Source: CAVUNY01 sp963768585 (GTDB lineage: Bacteria; Chloroflexota; Anaerolineae; Anaerolineales; Anaerolineaceae). Taken from it: a stretch of DNA of 64,000 nucleotides. The DNA is taken from assembly GCA_963768585.1 (NCBI GenBank), contig CAVYIF010000019.1:124001-188000 (forward strand), read 5' to 3'. Positions 35,762 through 43,911 of this stretch are shown here, piece by piece (position 1 is the stretch's first letter; the number at the start of each line of letters is the position of its first letter). Under the pieces are notes generated by a model. It made no database searches and was not told where the DNA came from. It worked only from the letters and a program-made list of their open reading frames with translations. The position numbers and the translations under genes are program-made.

Positions 35762-36955
35762 TCAGTACAGCCAGCTGTCGTGGACGGCCTGGCGCATGGC
35801 GGCGATATTTTCCGGCGGCACGCCCGCCTGGATATTGTGCACCTGACAGAAAACAAAACCGCCGCCGGGTTTGAAGATTTCAATATTCTGCCGGGTGTGC
35901 TGGTAAACCTCTTCCGGGGAAGCAAAGGGCAGCACCGCCTGGGTATCACAGCCGCCGCCCCAGAAACACAGCCGGTCGCCAAATTCACGCTTGAGCCGCA
36001 CCGGGTCCATCCCCCGCGCGCTGATCTGGACGGGGTTCAGGATATCGACCCCGGCATCGATCAACCCCGGAATCAATTCGTAAATCCCTCCGCACGAGTG
36101 CAGGAAGACCGCCACCTGCGGCTTGAGGGTGTGAATGCGCCCCCACAGCACCTTTTCGCGCGGTTGAATGATCTCGTAATACATTTTTGGGCGGATTTGA
36201 GGACCGTTTTGGGTGCCCAGGTCGCCGCCCATCTGGATGATCTGGATATAGTCACCCACCGCGTCCAGGTACAGCTCAAGGTTGCGCAAGCTTGCATTCA
36301 GCAGCCGGTCGAGCAGCGCCTCGGCAAAATCCTGGTCTCCCGCCAGGTCGAGCATGAACTGGTCCCACCCGCGCAGGCCCTGCCCGCCTTCCAACAGCGC
36401 CCCGCCAAACGAGCCCAGGATCGCGTAATCGGTCTCTTCATACAGCCGTTTGGCTTCTGTTTGCAGCCTGGTGAGATCCTTATCGGTTAAAACGGGGAAG
36501 TGATACAGGTTGAGGTCCGATTTGGACTCGGCATACGCCAGTGGGTGGTAGAGCCCGTCGAAATACAGGCTGTCAGCCGGGCGGTGGCCCACCCTGCGTC
36601 CGCGTCGTCCCAGTGAGAATTCACCGCCCTGTCCGTCGGGCACGGTGCGAAAACCTTTGACAATGTGCGCCGGGGTGCCGTCAGGCAAAGTATAGGGGCG
36701 CCAGCCGCCGAGTAATCCGCGGTCGAGGGTCAGTACATCTACCCCCATCCAGTCGCGCACTGCTTCTTCTACGTAGGCCAGCTGCTGCCCGGTATCGTAC
36801 ACCAGCGTATTGCCGCTCTCGATCCCCAGGTGCTGCTTGAGGTGCTGGTAGGCGATCGCCATGATCCCGGTGGAACGCATGCCGCCCAGGTCGACCGGCA
36901 GCCGGTCGGGGGTCTGGTGGCGAAAAGCGGCTGTAATCCGTTCGCGATGATTCAT
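35762..36955 (-). CDS. URO-D/MtaA-family methyltransferase-like protein
   Basis: A 397-residue protein; ATG 36955 follows GGAAGGG by five bases. The start MNHRERITAAFRHQTPDRLPVDL is typical of URO-D superfamily methyltransferases. FLHSCGGIYELIPGLIDAGVD gives the HxC zinc motif and GGGFVFCQVHNIQAGVPPEN the third ligand Cys, the pattern of MtaA/MtbA-type corrinoid:thiol methyltransferases. That distinguishes it from the URO-D-like protein at 4329. In cells with MtaB-type proteins such enzymes pass methyl groups from corrinoid proteins to a thiol or tetrahydrofolate-like carrier. mtaB lies 13 kb away and no corrinoid protein is adjacent. Confidence 0.75.
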   Translation of the reverse strand: MNHRERITAAFRHQTPDRLPVDLGGMRSTGIMAIAYQHLKQHLGIESGNTLVYDTGQQLAYVEEAVRDWMGVDVLTLDRGLLGGWRPYTLPDGTPAHIVKGFRTVPDGQGGEFSLGRRGRRVGHRPADSLYFDGLYHPLAYAESKSDLNLYHFPVLTDKDLTRLQTEAKRLYEETDYAILGSFGGALLEGGQGLRGWDQFMLDLAGDQDFAEALLDRLLNASLRNLELYLDAVGDYIQIIQMGGDLGTQNGPQIRPKMYYEIIQPREKVLWGRIHTLKPQVAVFLHSCGGIYELIPGLIDAGVDILNPVQISARGMDPVRLKREFGDRLCFWGGGCDTQAVLPFASPEEVYQHTRQNIEIFKPGGGFVFCQVHNIQAGVPPENIAAMRQAVHDSWLY

Positions 36956-37020
36956 ATCGACCCTTCCCATATATTATTTAGCCATATAGACACACAGAAG
37001 ATCAATCGCCGCGGGCGCTT

Positions 37021-38043
37021 TCAACCCGGTGCAAAAGCCTGGTTCCAGGTTTCAAACTGGTCGCGGTAGATTTCGAGTGGGTCGGCCCGGTAGGCCTGTT
37101 CGATGGCCTCCAGCGCACCCTGCATATCGCCATCGTTGGCACGGATCAGGGCCTCCTGATAATTGGCAAACCCGGCCCGGCTTTGCTCGATCTGGGTGTG
37201 AAAGGCGTGTGCCTCTGGCCATTCGGCAATTCCCCAGTCTTTGGCTTGCAGCCAGGCTTCGTTCAGCCAGCGCAAGGCTTCGTCGAAACGATACAGGGTA
37301 TAGGTCTCCCAGGCCCGGCGGTAGCCAGCTGCCGCCCGCGGGGGCACAGTTGTGCGTGGGTCACAGTTCTGCAAGCAATTTCTGGCCCGAGCCAAAAATT
37401 CACTGGCCTGACGCAGATCTGGTTCGATGCGCAGTGCATCCTGGTAAAGGGCGGCGGCCCTGGCAAAATCTGGCACGTAGAAGGCCATATCGGCCTGCTG
37501 CAGCAGGTCGATCGCCAACCGGTGATTTTCATCTGCCGCGGTTGGGCGCAGGGTGATCATCGGGCGGTGCGCCGTGACGCTGGAACGCTCGGGCGCAGCC
37601 GTTGGCCGCTCCACCTGAAGGTCGAACATGCCGCGTTTCATGCTTTTCAAGTCGAAGGCCAGAATATCCCAAAGCACCTCCCAGGGCACCGCCTGCAGGT
37701 CAGTCGCCTTGATCTGCAGGCACAGGCGCAGCCCCTTCCATTCCTGCACTGCACTGGTGCGCATTTCGTCAAACAAGCGCTTCAACTCACCAGAGAAAAT
37801 GAACCGGTAGAGCAGTCCGGCAAACTCTTCCACGGTGCGCTCTTCCTCGTTGGCGCTCCGTCCGGCACCCAGGTCCACCCGCGCCAGCACCCGGCGCAGG
37901 GCTGGCAGGCGGGCGTGCAATCCGGCCGGGCTGAGCGGAAAACGGGAAATTTGGCGCGCTGAGACTTCGCCCGCGTGCCCGATGATTTCATATGAGCGGC
38001 CTTCCCAAGGATTGATTTCGATGTCGAGGTGTAAATAATCCAT
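37021..38043 (-). CDS. CHAT-like N-terminal region with TPR-like helices
   Basis: A 340-residue protein. The first 150 residues resemble the part of CHAT (caspase-like) proteins that precedes the catalytic residues: LRLCLQIKATDLQAVPWEVL is close to the conserved lead-in segment. The usual catalytic His and Cys stretches are absent. Instead a helical C-terminal half (about residues 175-335) shows tetratricopeptide-like repeats (FARAAALYQDALRIEPDLRQ; GDMQGALEAIEQAYRADP). It is either a proteolytically inactive CHAT derivative acting as a scaffold, or a CHAT gene whose protease part was lost. No linked protease or caspase-like gene is visible in the window. Confidence 0.6.
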   Translation of the reverse strand: MDYLHLDIEINPWEGRSYEIIGHAGEVSARQISRFPLSPAGLHARLPALRRVLARVDLGAGRSANEEERTVEEFAGLLYRFIFSGELKRLFDEMRTSAVQEWKGLRLCLQIKATDLQAVPWEVLWDILAFDLKSMKRGMFDLQVERPTAAPERSSVTAHRPMITLRPTAADENHRLAIDLLQQADMAFYVPDFARAAALYQDALRIEPDLRQASEFLARARNCLQNCDPRTTVPPRAAAGYRRAWETYTLYRFDEALRWLNEAWLQAKDWGIAEWPEAHAFHTQIEQSRAGFANYQEALIRANDGDMQGALEAIEQAYRADPLEIYRDQFETWNQAFAPG

Positions 38044-38168
38044 GGGAAAAATTATACATCAGGGGGAACCCAGGGGTGCCTCATGATTTTTCTTTCTATC
38101 CCCCCAACAGTTGTTAGACAGTTCCGCTCTGCCGGAGCTGTCGCTGCCGTAGGGCAGGTTTAATTTAC

Positions 38169-38210
38169 AATACAAAAAGGACCGCCATTGACGGCGGTCC
38201 TTTTTGTATT
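38169..38210. terminator. Terminator of the multihaem gene
   Basis: An 18-bp perfect stem, AATACAAAAAGGACCGCC with its complement, and six-base loop, with A and T runs at either foot. It lies just past the end of the minus-strand multihaem gene. Confidence 0.85.
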
Positions 38211-38215
38211 GTTGT

Positions 38216-41126
38216 TTATGGCTTGCGTCCGGTGGGGTGGCACTGCATACAGTCAGCCGGGAAAGTAATGCCCTTCTCCGCGTGATGCTTGGTCAGTTCA
38301 GTCTGGTTGTGACAGCCCCAACAGGTGTAGGCTGTGGTCAAACTGGGGTGGCAGGTGGCGCAGTTCGAGTTGGCCCCATTGTGGTTTAAGGGGAACCTGT
38401 GGTTAAGCGTCGAGGGCTTCCAGCCAGAGGTGTTGTGGCAGGTTGAACACTGGTCCTTGAAATGGACAGCGGGGCGTATGGCAGCATGGCAGCCGGCGCA
38501 ATTGGTGGCGTTGGCGGCGGCGTGGTTGAAGATCGCCCCGGTCCAGGTCACGCCCGGGTTTTTGTGGCAGTTGGCGCAGTCGCCGGCGTAGTGCCCGGCC
38601 GGTCGGCGGCTCTCATGGCACGAGGCGCAGCTGGTGACGTTAGCATGGTTGAAGATCGCCCCGGCCCAGGTCACGCCCGGATTCTTGTGGCAGCCTGCGC
38701 AGTCACCCTGGTAGTGGTTGGCCGGGCGGCGGTTCTCGTGACACGAGGCGCAGCTGGTGACGCTGGCATGGTTGAATTTCGCCCCGGCCCAGGTCACGCC
38801 CGGGTTCTTGTGGCAGCTGGCGCAGTCACCCTGGTAGTGGTTGGCCGGGCGGCGGTTCTCGTGACACGAGGCGCAGCTGGTGACGCTGGCATGGTTGAAT
38901 TTGGCCCCGGCCCAGGTCACGCCCGGGTTCTTGTGGCAGCTGGCGCAGTCGCCGGCGTAATGACCATTGGGGCGGCGGTTCTCGTGACACGAGGCGCAGC
39001 TGGTGACGCTGGCATGGTTGAATTTGGCCCCGGCCCAGGTCACGCCCGGGTTCTTGTGGCAGCTGGCGCAGTCGCCGCTGTAGTGGTTGGCCGGGCGGCG
39101 GTTCTCGTGACACGAGGCGCAGCTGGTGACGCTGGCATGGTTGAATTTGGCCCCGGCCCAGGTCACGCCCGGGTTCTTGTGACAGCTGGCGCAGTCGCCG
39201 GCGTAATGACCATTGGGGCGGCGGTTCTCGTGACACGAGGCGCAGCTGGTAACGCTGGCGTGGTTGAATTTGGCCCCGGCCCAGGTCACGCCCGGGTTCT
39301 TGTGGCAGCTGGCGCAGTCGCCGCGTAGTGATCCATTGGGGCGGCGGTTCTCATGACACGAGGCGCAGCTGGTGACGCTGGCATGGTTGAATTTGGCCCC
39401 GGCCCAGGTCACGCCCGGGTTCTTGTGACAGCTGGCGCAGTCGCCGCTGTAGTGATTGGCCGGGCGGCGGCTGGCATGACACGAGGCGCAGCTGGTGACG
39501 CTGGCGTGGTTGAATTTGGCCCCGGCCCAGGTCACGCCCGGGTTCTTGTGACAGCTGGCGCAGTCGCCCTGGTAGTGGTTGGCCGGCCGGCGGCTGGCAT
39601 GGCACGAGGCGCAGCTGGTGACGCTGGCATGGTTGAATTTGGCCCCGGCCCAGGTCACGCCCGGGTTCTTGTGACAGCTGGCGCAGTCACCGCTGGTAGT
39701 GATTGGCCGGGCGGTGGTCGGCATGGCACGAGGCGCAGCTGGTGACGCTGGCATGGTTGAATTTTGCCCCGGCCCAGGTTACGCCCGGGTTCTTGTGACA
39801 GCTGGCGCAGTCGCCGCTGTAGTGATTGGCCGGGCGGCGGTTCTCGTGGCACGAGGTGCAGCTGATAATACCACTGTGATTGAATTTGGCGCCTTTCCAG
39901 CTTCCCCCTGGGTCCAGATGGCAGCGAGCGCATTCGCCCGGGTAATGGTTGGCTGGGCGCAGGCTCTCGTGGCATGTGGCGCAGTTGGTAGCCCCAGTGT
40001 GGTTGAATTTGGCGCCTTTCCAGCTTCCCCCCGGGTCTATATGGCAGGTGGCGCAATCGCCCGGGTAATGGTTGGCTGGGCGCAGGCTCTCGTGGCATGC
40101 GGCGCAGTTGGTAGTCCCAGTGTGGTTGAATTTGGCGCCTTTCCAGCTTCCCCCCGGGTCCAGATGGCAGGTGGCGCAATCGCCCGGGTAATGGTTGGCT
40201 GGGCGCAGGCTCTCGTGGCAAGAGGTGCACGAGGCGGTCCCGCTGTGGTCAAATTTGCCTTCCTTCCAATCGGTGCCGGCTACGTGGCAGGTTACACAGG
40301 TTCCCTCCCAGTGATTTGCCGGGCGGACGCTTGCGTGACATACCACACATTGCGTGGCTGTTATCGTTGCATGGTTAAATTCTGCATTCTGCCAACCGGT
40401 CGGGGTGTGGCAGGCGGCGCAATCACCTTCATAATAGGTGTGGCTTTCAGGACGGTTGCTTTCGTGGCAGGTGGCGCAGGTGGATGAATCGGGTGCCATG
40501 GAAGTATTGTGGCACGCCAGGCACGAGACTTCAGCATGCCTGCCGACCAGGACGAAGGGATGCTCAAAACCAGTACGATTCTGTTCTACGCCGGGCAGCG
40601 GTATATCCAGCCGCCAGTTGGCTATCTTAATCAGATCCGCGACAGAGGGCGTACCTGCTGCCAGAAGGCCGCGCAGGGTGGTGAGTTTAGTGCTAAAAGC
40701 GACAGCGTGCGGTTCTTGCTGCTGGACAACAATCAGACTGCCGGTGATCTGCATCAAACGTTCAACCTGACTCATGATGCGCATACTGGCCGCTGCACGT
40801 TCTTCTAGAGAAAGGTTTGAGAGTTCCAGTACGGCCTGGTTGAGGGTCTGGTCCACCAGGATCAGGATTTCCATTTCATCGGGTTGGCCGATGGCATTCA
40901 CCAGGTCGCGCGTGCGGCGGTCAAGCAGATCCTGGGCGTATGAGGCGCGTGCGGTGGGTTGGGGTTGCAACCCCAACCAGGATTGTTCCGCCAGACCTTG
41001 AAGGGCAAATAGCCCCGAGCCGGTTGAAATGGGCCCGGCCGAAGCCAGCGCGTAAAACAGCACTCCCCCGGCCAACAGCACCAGGGTCAGGGCGATTATT
41101 ACTCGAAGGATCAAGGGATTACGCAT
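38216..41126 (-). CDS. Giant tandem-repeat multihaem c-type cytochrome, about 38 CXXCH motifs (one frameshift)
   Basis: About 970 residues when the two frames are joined near 39690. A single membrane anchor (RVIIALTLVLLAGGVLFYAL) is followed by a helical domain of about 140 residues (LSNLSLEERAAASMRIMSQ), then CXXCH motifs: 14 in the first frame and 24 in the second. The core is a 41-residue unit with two CXXCH motifs plus two further histidines (KFNHAS and NHY/GHY), enough for bis-His ligation of both haems. The last four motifs (STC, ATC, WGC, MQC) depart from the repeat. Likely an extracytoplasmic electron conduit. Cytochrome maturation genes are not in the window. The frame break lies in a repeat copy. 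Confidence 0.85.
38600..39880. repeat. 123-bp coding tandem repeats
   Basis: About ten near-identical 123-bp units encode the 41-residue haem unit. Phrases such as GCGCAGCTGGTGACG recur at 123-base spacing (about 38625, 38748, 38871). Spacer variants differ (CACCCTGGTAGTG versus CGCCGCTGTAGTG), and the copy near 39690 reads CACCGCTGGTAGTG, one base longer, matching a mix of both. Such repeats invite copy-number change and assembly collapse. Confidence 0.88.
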
Positions 41127-41252
41127 GGGCCCTCAGGGTGAAGATTAAAATAATAGTTTATAAATTTAGTAAAAATTTAGTTTGTTTTAATCTAAAAATT
41201 TTTAGACAAAACCTATTGGATTAGTCGTTAAATTTAGGTTAAAGTTACGGTT

Positions 41253-41308
41253 AAAAAAACATGAGATTTGCAGGGTTTTTCCGCAAATCTCATGTTTTTT
41301 GTTTTTTT
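41253..41308. terminator. Bidirectional terminator
   Basis: ACATGAGATTTGC and its complement form a 13-bp stem with A-runs before and T-runs after, so it works on both strands. It lies past the end of the pentapeptide-repeat gene and upstream of the multihaem gene. Confidence 0.85.
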
Positions 41309-41317
41309 CAAAGACGG

Positions 41318-41983
41318 TCAGTCTTGCGGCGTCTCCAATTCCTTAATAGTGACCCCCATTAAGGCTACGACCTGGACGGCCTGGGTTAAATCGATCACGG
41401 CTCCTTGAAAATCGCCGGCACCGACATTCATCCCATTCAGAAGAGAACCACGAAAATCGGTGCCTTGCAGTTTGGTGCCGTTCAGATTGGCTTGCGTCAG
41501 GTCGCAGTCACGGAAAACCGTGCCGCTCAGCTCAGCCTGTTCGAACAGAGTTCCACGCAAGTTGCAGTGGTCAAAACGAGCGTACTTAAAAACGGCTGAA
41601 GCGAAAATGGCCCCTTCCAGATTGCATTCCTTAAAACGGACGTGTTCCAATTGAGCTTCGAGCAGTTGGATGCCGATCAGGCGGCAGTCAGAAAATTCTA
41701 CCTGGCGCAGACGGGCCTTTTCCCAACCGGCCCCTGAAAAATCACTGGCAGATGCGCGCACGTCGAACAGGCGTAGCCGGTCCAAACGGGATTGCTGAAA
41801 AATGGTGTGCTGCAGAGAAACCTGGTCGAATAACACACTGGAGGCGGTCTGTTTGCTAAAGTCGCTGCCCGCGATCTGACAGGACGCATATTCGGCGCTG
41901 TTTTCCAGATTGATAACCTCCCGAGTTGGCAATGGCTTGGGGAGCTGGGGGGGCCGCAGGCCTGATTTTATTTTATTTTTCAT
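41318..41983 (-). CDS. Pentapeptide-repeat protein
   Basis: A 221-residue protein starting MKNKIKSGLRPP at 41983. From about residue 40 it shows pentapeptide-like repeats A(D/N)LXX and related (FRDCDLTQANLNGTKLQGTD, FKECNLEGAIFASAVF), predicted to form a right-handed quadrilateral beta-helix. No signal peptide or membrane segment. Members of the family include DNA-mimic gyrase-protection proteins, but most have unknown roles; nothing here points to one. The sequence upstream of ATG 41983 is AT-rich. Confidence 0.8.
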   Translation of the reverse strand: MKNKIKSGLRPPQLPKPLPTREVINLENSAEYASCQIAGSDFSKQTASSVLFDQVSLQHTIFQQSRLDRLRLFDVRASASDFSGAGWEKARLRQVEFSDCRLIGIQLLEAQLEHVRFKECNLEGAIFASAVFKYARFDHCNLRGTLFEQAELSGTVFRDCDLTQANLNGTKLQGTDFRGSLLNGMNVGAGDFQGAVIDLTQAVQVVALMGVTIKELETPQD

Positions 41984-42116
41984 GATTAAATTATAGCGAA
42001 GCTGGCCGGTTTTTAGTTGGCTGTCAAAATGATAGGCTGTCTGTTTGTTTACGCAGTATAATGCAAAAGAACGATCATGTTCATTTAATGAAGATACCCA
42101 TTTGATTGGAGGCAAA

Positions 42117-42854
42117 ATGACTGGTAAGTCTTTGAAGACCTTAGGATTGTCGTTGTTCGTGATCTTAACATTGATTGGCGCATTTGCGTTCCCAGCTTAT
42201 GCCAACTCCCAGTTGACAATGGATGTGATCAGTGTGATCCCTGGCAGCCTGGTACAGCTCAAGATGAATAATCTGCCGGCGTTTACCGAGTTCACAGTGA
42301 CCATGGGCCCGGCCGGCAGTAGGGGAATTGGCGCCCCGGTGGTGGCTCATTTTCAAGCGCAGTGGGGTGTCAATATTGGCCGCTGGTTTGAGATTCAGAC
42401 CGAAGTCAGCAAGGCCCCCTTCTTTGATGTGCGCATCGATGATGGCGCCGGGACAGCGGTCTACGCGACGGTCGATAACACCACTCGTTTGTCTATACCC
42501 GCCGAAACCAGGACGCCTGCTCCGACCCCGACGCCCATACCTCTTGGGTGGAATATTACCGCGCGCCACGTTGGCCTGATCAAGATTTTGCACGTCCAGC
42601 GCGATGGGGTCGTGGTAGCAGCCATCCGCAATATGCCGGCCAATACCGTATTTACCACAACCATAGGCCTGGCCGGGACGAAGGGGATAGGCGGTTATCC
42701 GGTGGGCACGCTGACCACTTCCATTAATAGCGGGCAAGCGATGGTCGGTACCTTTGAAATTCCCAGTATGCTGCGCGGCGCGCACATGCTGGATATTCGC
42801 GTTGCCGCGCCAGGGCACGTGTATTACGCCACGTTCTACAATATCGACTATTAA
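42117..42854 (+). CDS. Secreted protein with two related domains, paralogue 1
   Basis: A 245-residue protein with a clear signal peptide (LSLFVILTLIGAFAFPAYA, cleaved near residue 29) and GGAGG before ATG 42117. Two copies of one domain of about 95 residues follow, joined by a Thr/Pro linker (ETRTPAPTPTPIP). Each copy begins with a V.L...NLPA motif (VQLKMNNLPAFTEFTVTMG; AIRNMPANTVFTTTIGLAG) and ends in a D-V/I-R beta strand. A paralogue lies at 45522. I recognise no named family. Surface or periplasmic binding is plausible. Confidence 0.65.
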   Translation: MTGKSLKTLGLSLFVILTLIGAFAFPAYANSQLTMDVISVIPGSLVQLKMNNLPAFTEFTVTMGPAGSRGIGAPVVAHFQAQWGVNIGRWFEIQTEVSKAPFFDVRIDDGAGTAVYATVDNTTRLSIPAETRTPAPTPTPIPLGWNITARHVGLIKILHVQRDGVVVAAIRNMPANTVFTTTIGLAGTKGIGGYPVGTLTTSINSGQAMVGTFEIPSMLRGAHMLDIRVAAPGHVYYATFYNIDY

Positions 42855-42885
42855 ATCCCGCCTGGTAAAAAATAATAAAAATGCC

Positions 42886-42925
42886 GTTTATAAAAATTCC
42901 GCCCATGGGCGGAATTTTTATAAAC
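42886..42925. terminator. Perfect hairpin terminator
   Basis: An 18-bp perfect stem (GTTTATAAAAATTCCGCC and complement) with a CATG loop, flanked by A-rich and T-rich feet. It lies between the convergent secreted-protein and phosphotransferase genes. Confidence 0.85.
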
Positions 42926-42942
42926 TATTCTTATCCTTACCT

Positions 42943-43911
42943 TTAAAACATCCGCACCCCGTGCCGGTTGATGAAATTCGTGATCCTGGACATATAAAAG
43001 TCTTTGGCTGCCATCCGCTCGGGAGGGATTGTATTCAGGTTGTCTTTCCGCCAGGCCAGATAGCTGCTCAGCGCAGACTGCAGGTGGTAAAGGTTCACCC
43101 TTTTGCGCAGGTGCGGGATTTCAAACAGCGTAGGATAATGTTTCTGCAGAAGCGGGATCAAACTCGCGAAATCGGCCGTACAGCAGACCTCATTGTCTTC
43201 TTCTGCCCAATCGTTTGGATAAAGGCAAAAAGCTTCCATGACTAACAGTTCGTAGTCGATTGGGGCCTGCATCGAATACTCAAAATCCAGTATTGCAGAA
43301 ATTCTCCCCTGGTCCACCAAAATATTGACTAATGTCAGGTCGCCATGAATCAGAGCGGGAGCGCTATCCGCAAGCACTTGCTTGTTTTCGTTAAAATAAT
43401 TCACCGCCATTTCAATGAAGCCTGGAACCATGCGAATATTTAATGATTCAATTTCTTCCTGGGTATGCTTGAACTGCTTCGAAATCAAATCTTCCCAGGT
43501 GTCGTACCGTTGGCCATCGTGGCTGGCATATCCGGGAGATGCCGGCGGCATGCTGTGGAGAATTTTCAAATAGCCGGCAAGTTCTGCGGCAAGGCGATCC
43601 TGTGTTTCCGGCCGCAAATTCTTCCAGAGCAAATAGAGCTTCTGCCCGGGTAAATACTGTTGGATCTGGTAAACAAAGCCATCCTGCTGGCCAAAAGCGA
43701 AAATTTTTGGGACAGGAATTTTGTTTATAAGACTTTGCAGCAGTTCTGTTTCGCGCTTCAGTCGCTGAAAGGCGTCTTCCCTTGCGCCAATCCGCAAGAC
43801 GTACGCATCATCAATCAGGAAAACTTGATTGACCTGTCCGCCGCTCAAAGCGCGGAATTCCCGGATTTTTAGCCCTTCCTTTGAGCAGATTGTTTGGACT
43901 AGATTTTCCAT
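42943..43911 (-). CDS. Aminoglycoside phosphotransferase-family kinase
   Basis: A 322-residue small-molecule kinase. ALIHGDLTLVNILVDQG is the catalytic-loop motif (HGD..xxN), followed by ISAILDFEYS, the Mg-binding DFE segment. The N-terminal ATP region reads LSGGQVNQVFLIDDAYVLRI. Enzymes of this type phosphorylate antibiotics, choline, sugars or homoserine; the substrate here is unknown. ATG 43911 overlaps the end of the fucosidase gene by 13 bases, so the two are translationally coupled. That makes a sugar or glycan-related substrate more likely than drug resistance. Confidence 0.8.
   Translation of the reverse strand: MENLVQTICSKEGLKIREFRALSGGQVNQVFLIDDAYVLRIGAREDAFQRLKRETELLQSLINKIPVPKIFAFGQQDGFVYQIQQYLPGQKLYLLWKNLRPETQDRLAAELAGYLKILHSMPPASPGYASHDGQRYDTWEDLISKQFKHTQEEIESLNIRMVPGFIEMAVNYFNENKQVLADSAPALIHGDLTLVNILVDQGRISAILDFEYSMQAPIDYELLVMEAFCLYPNDWAEEDNEVCCTADFASLIPLLQKHYPTLFEIPHLRKRVNLYHLQSALSSYLAWRKDNLNTIPPERMAAKDFYMSRITNFINRHGVRMF

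Noticed and set aside
38462..39745. Long plus-strand frames over the haem repeats rich in Gly, Ala and Val
   Set aside because: They are exact antisense shadows of the 123-bp repeats; a repeat whose unit is a multiple of three keeps all frames open. No ribosome site and unnatural composition.
38600..39880. Possible CRISPR array
   Set aside because: The 123-bp units are coding, adjacent with no unique spacers, and translate to a regular haem-binding unit.
42943..43911. Antibiotic-resistance gene
   Set aside because: The kinase family is broad, and the gene is coupled to a fucosidase rather than to resistance or mobile genes.
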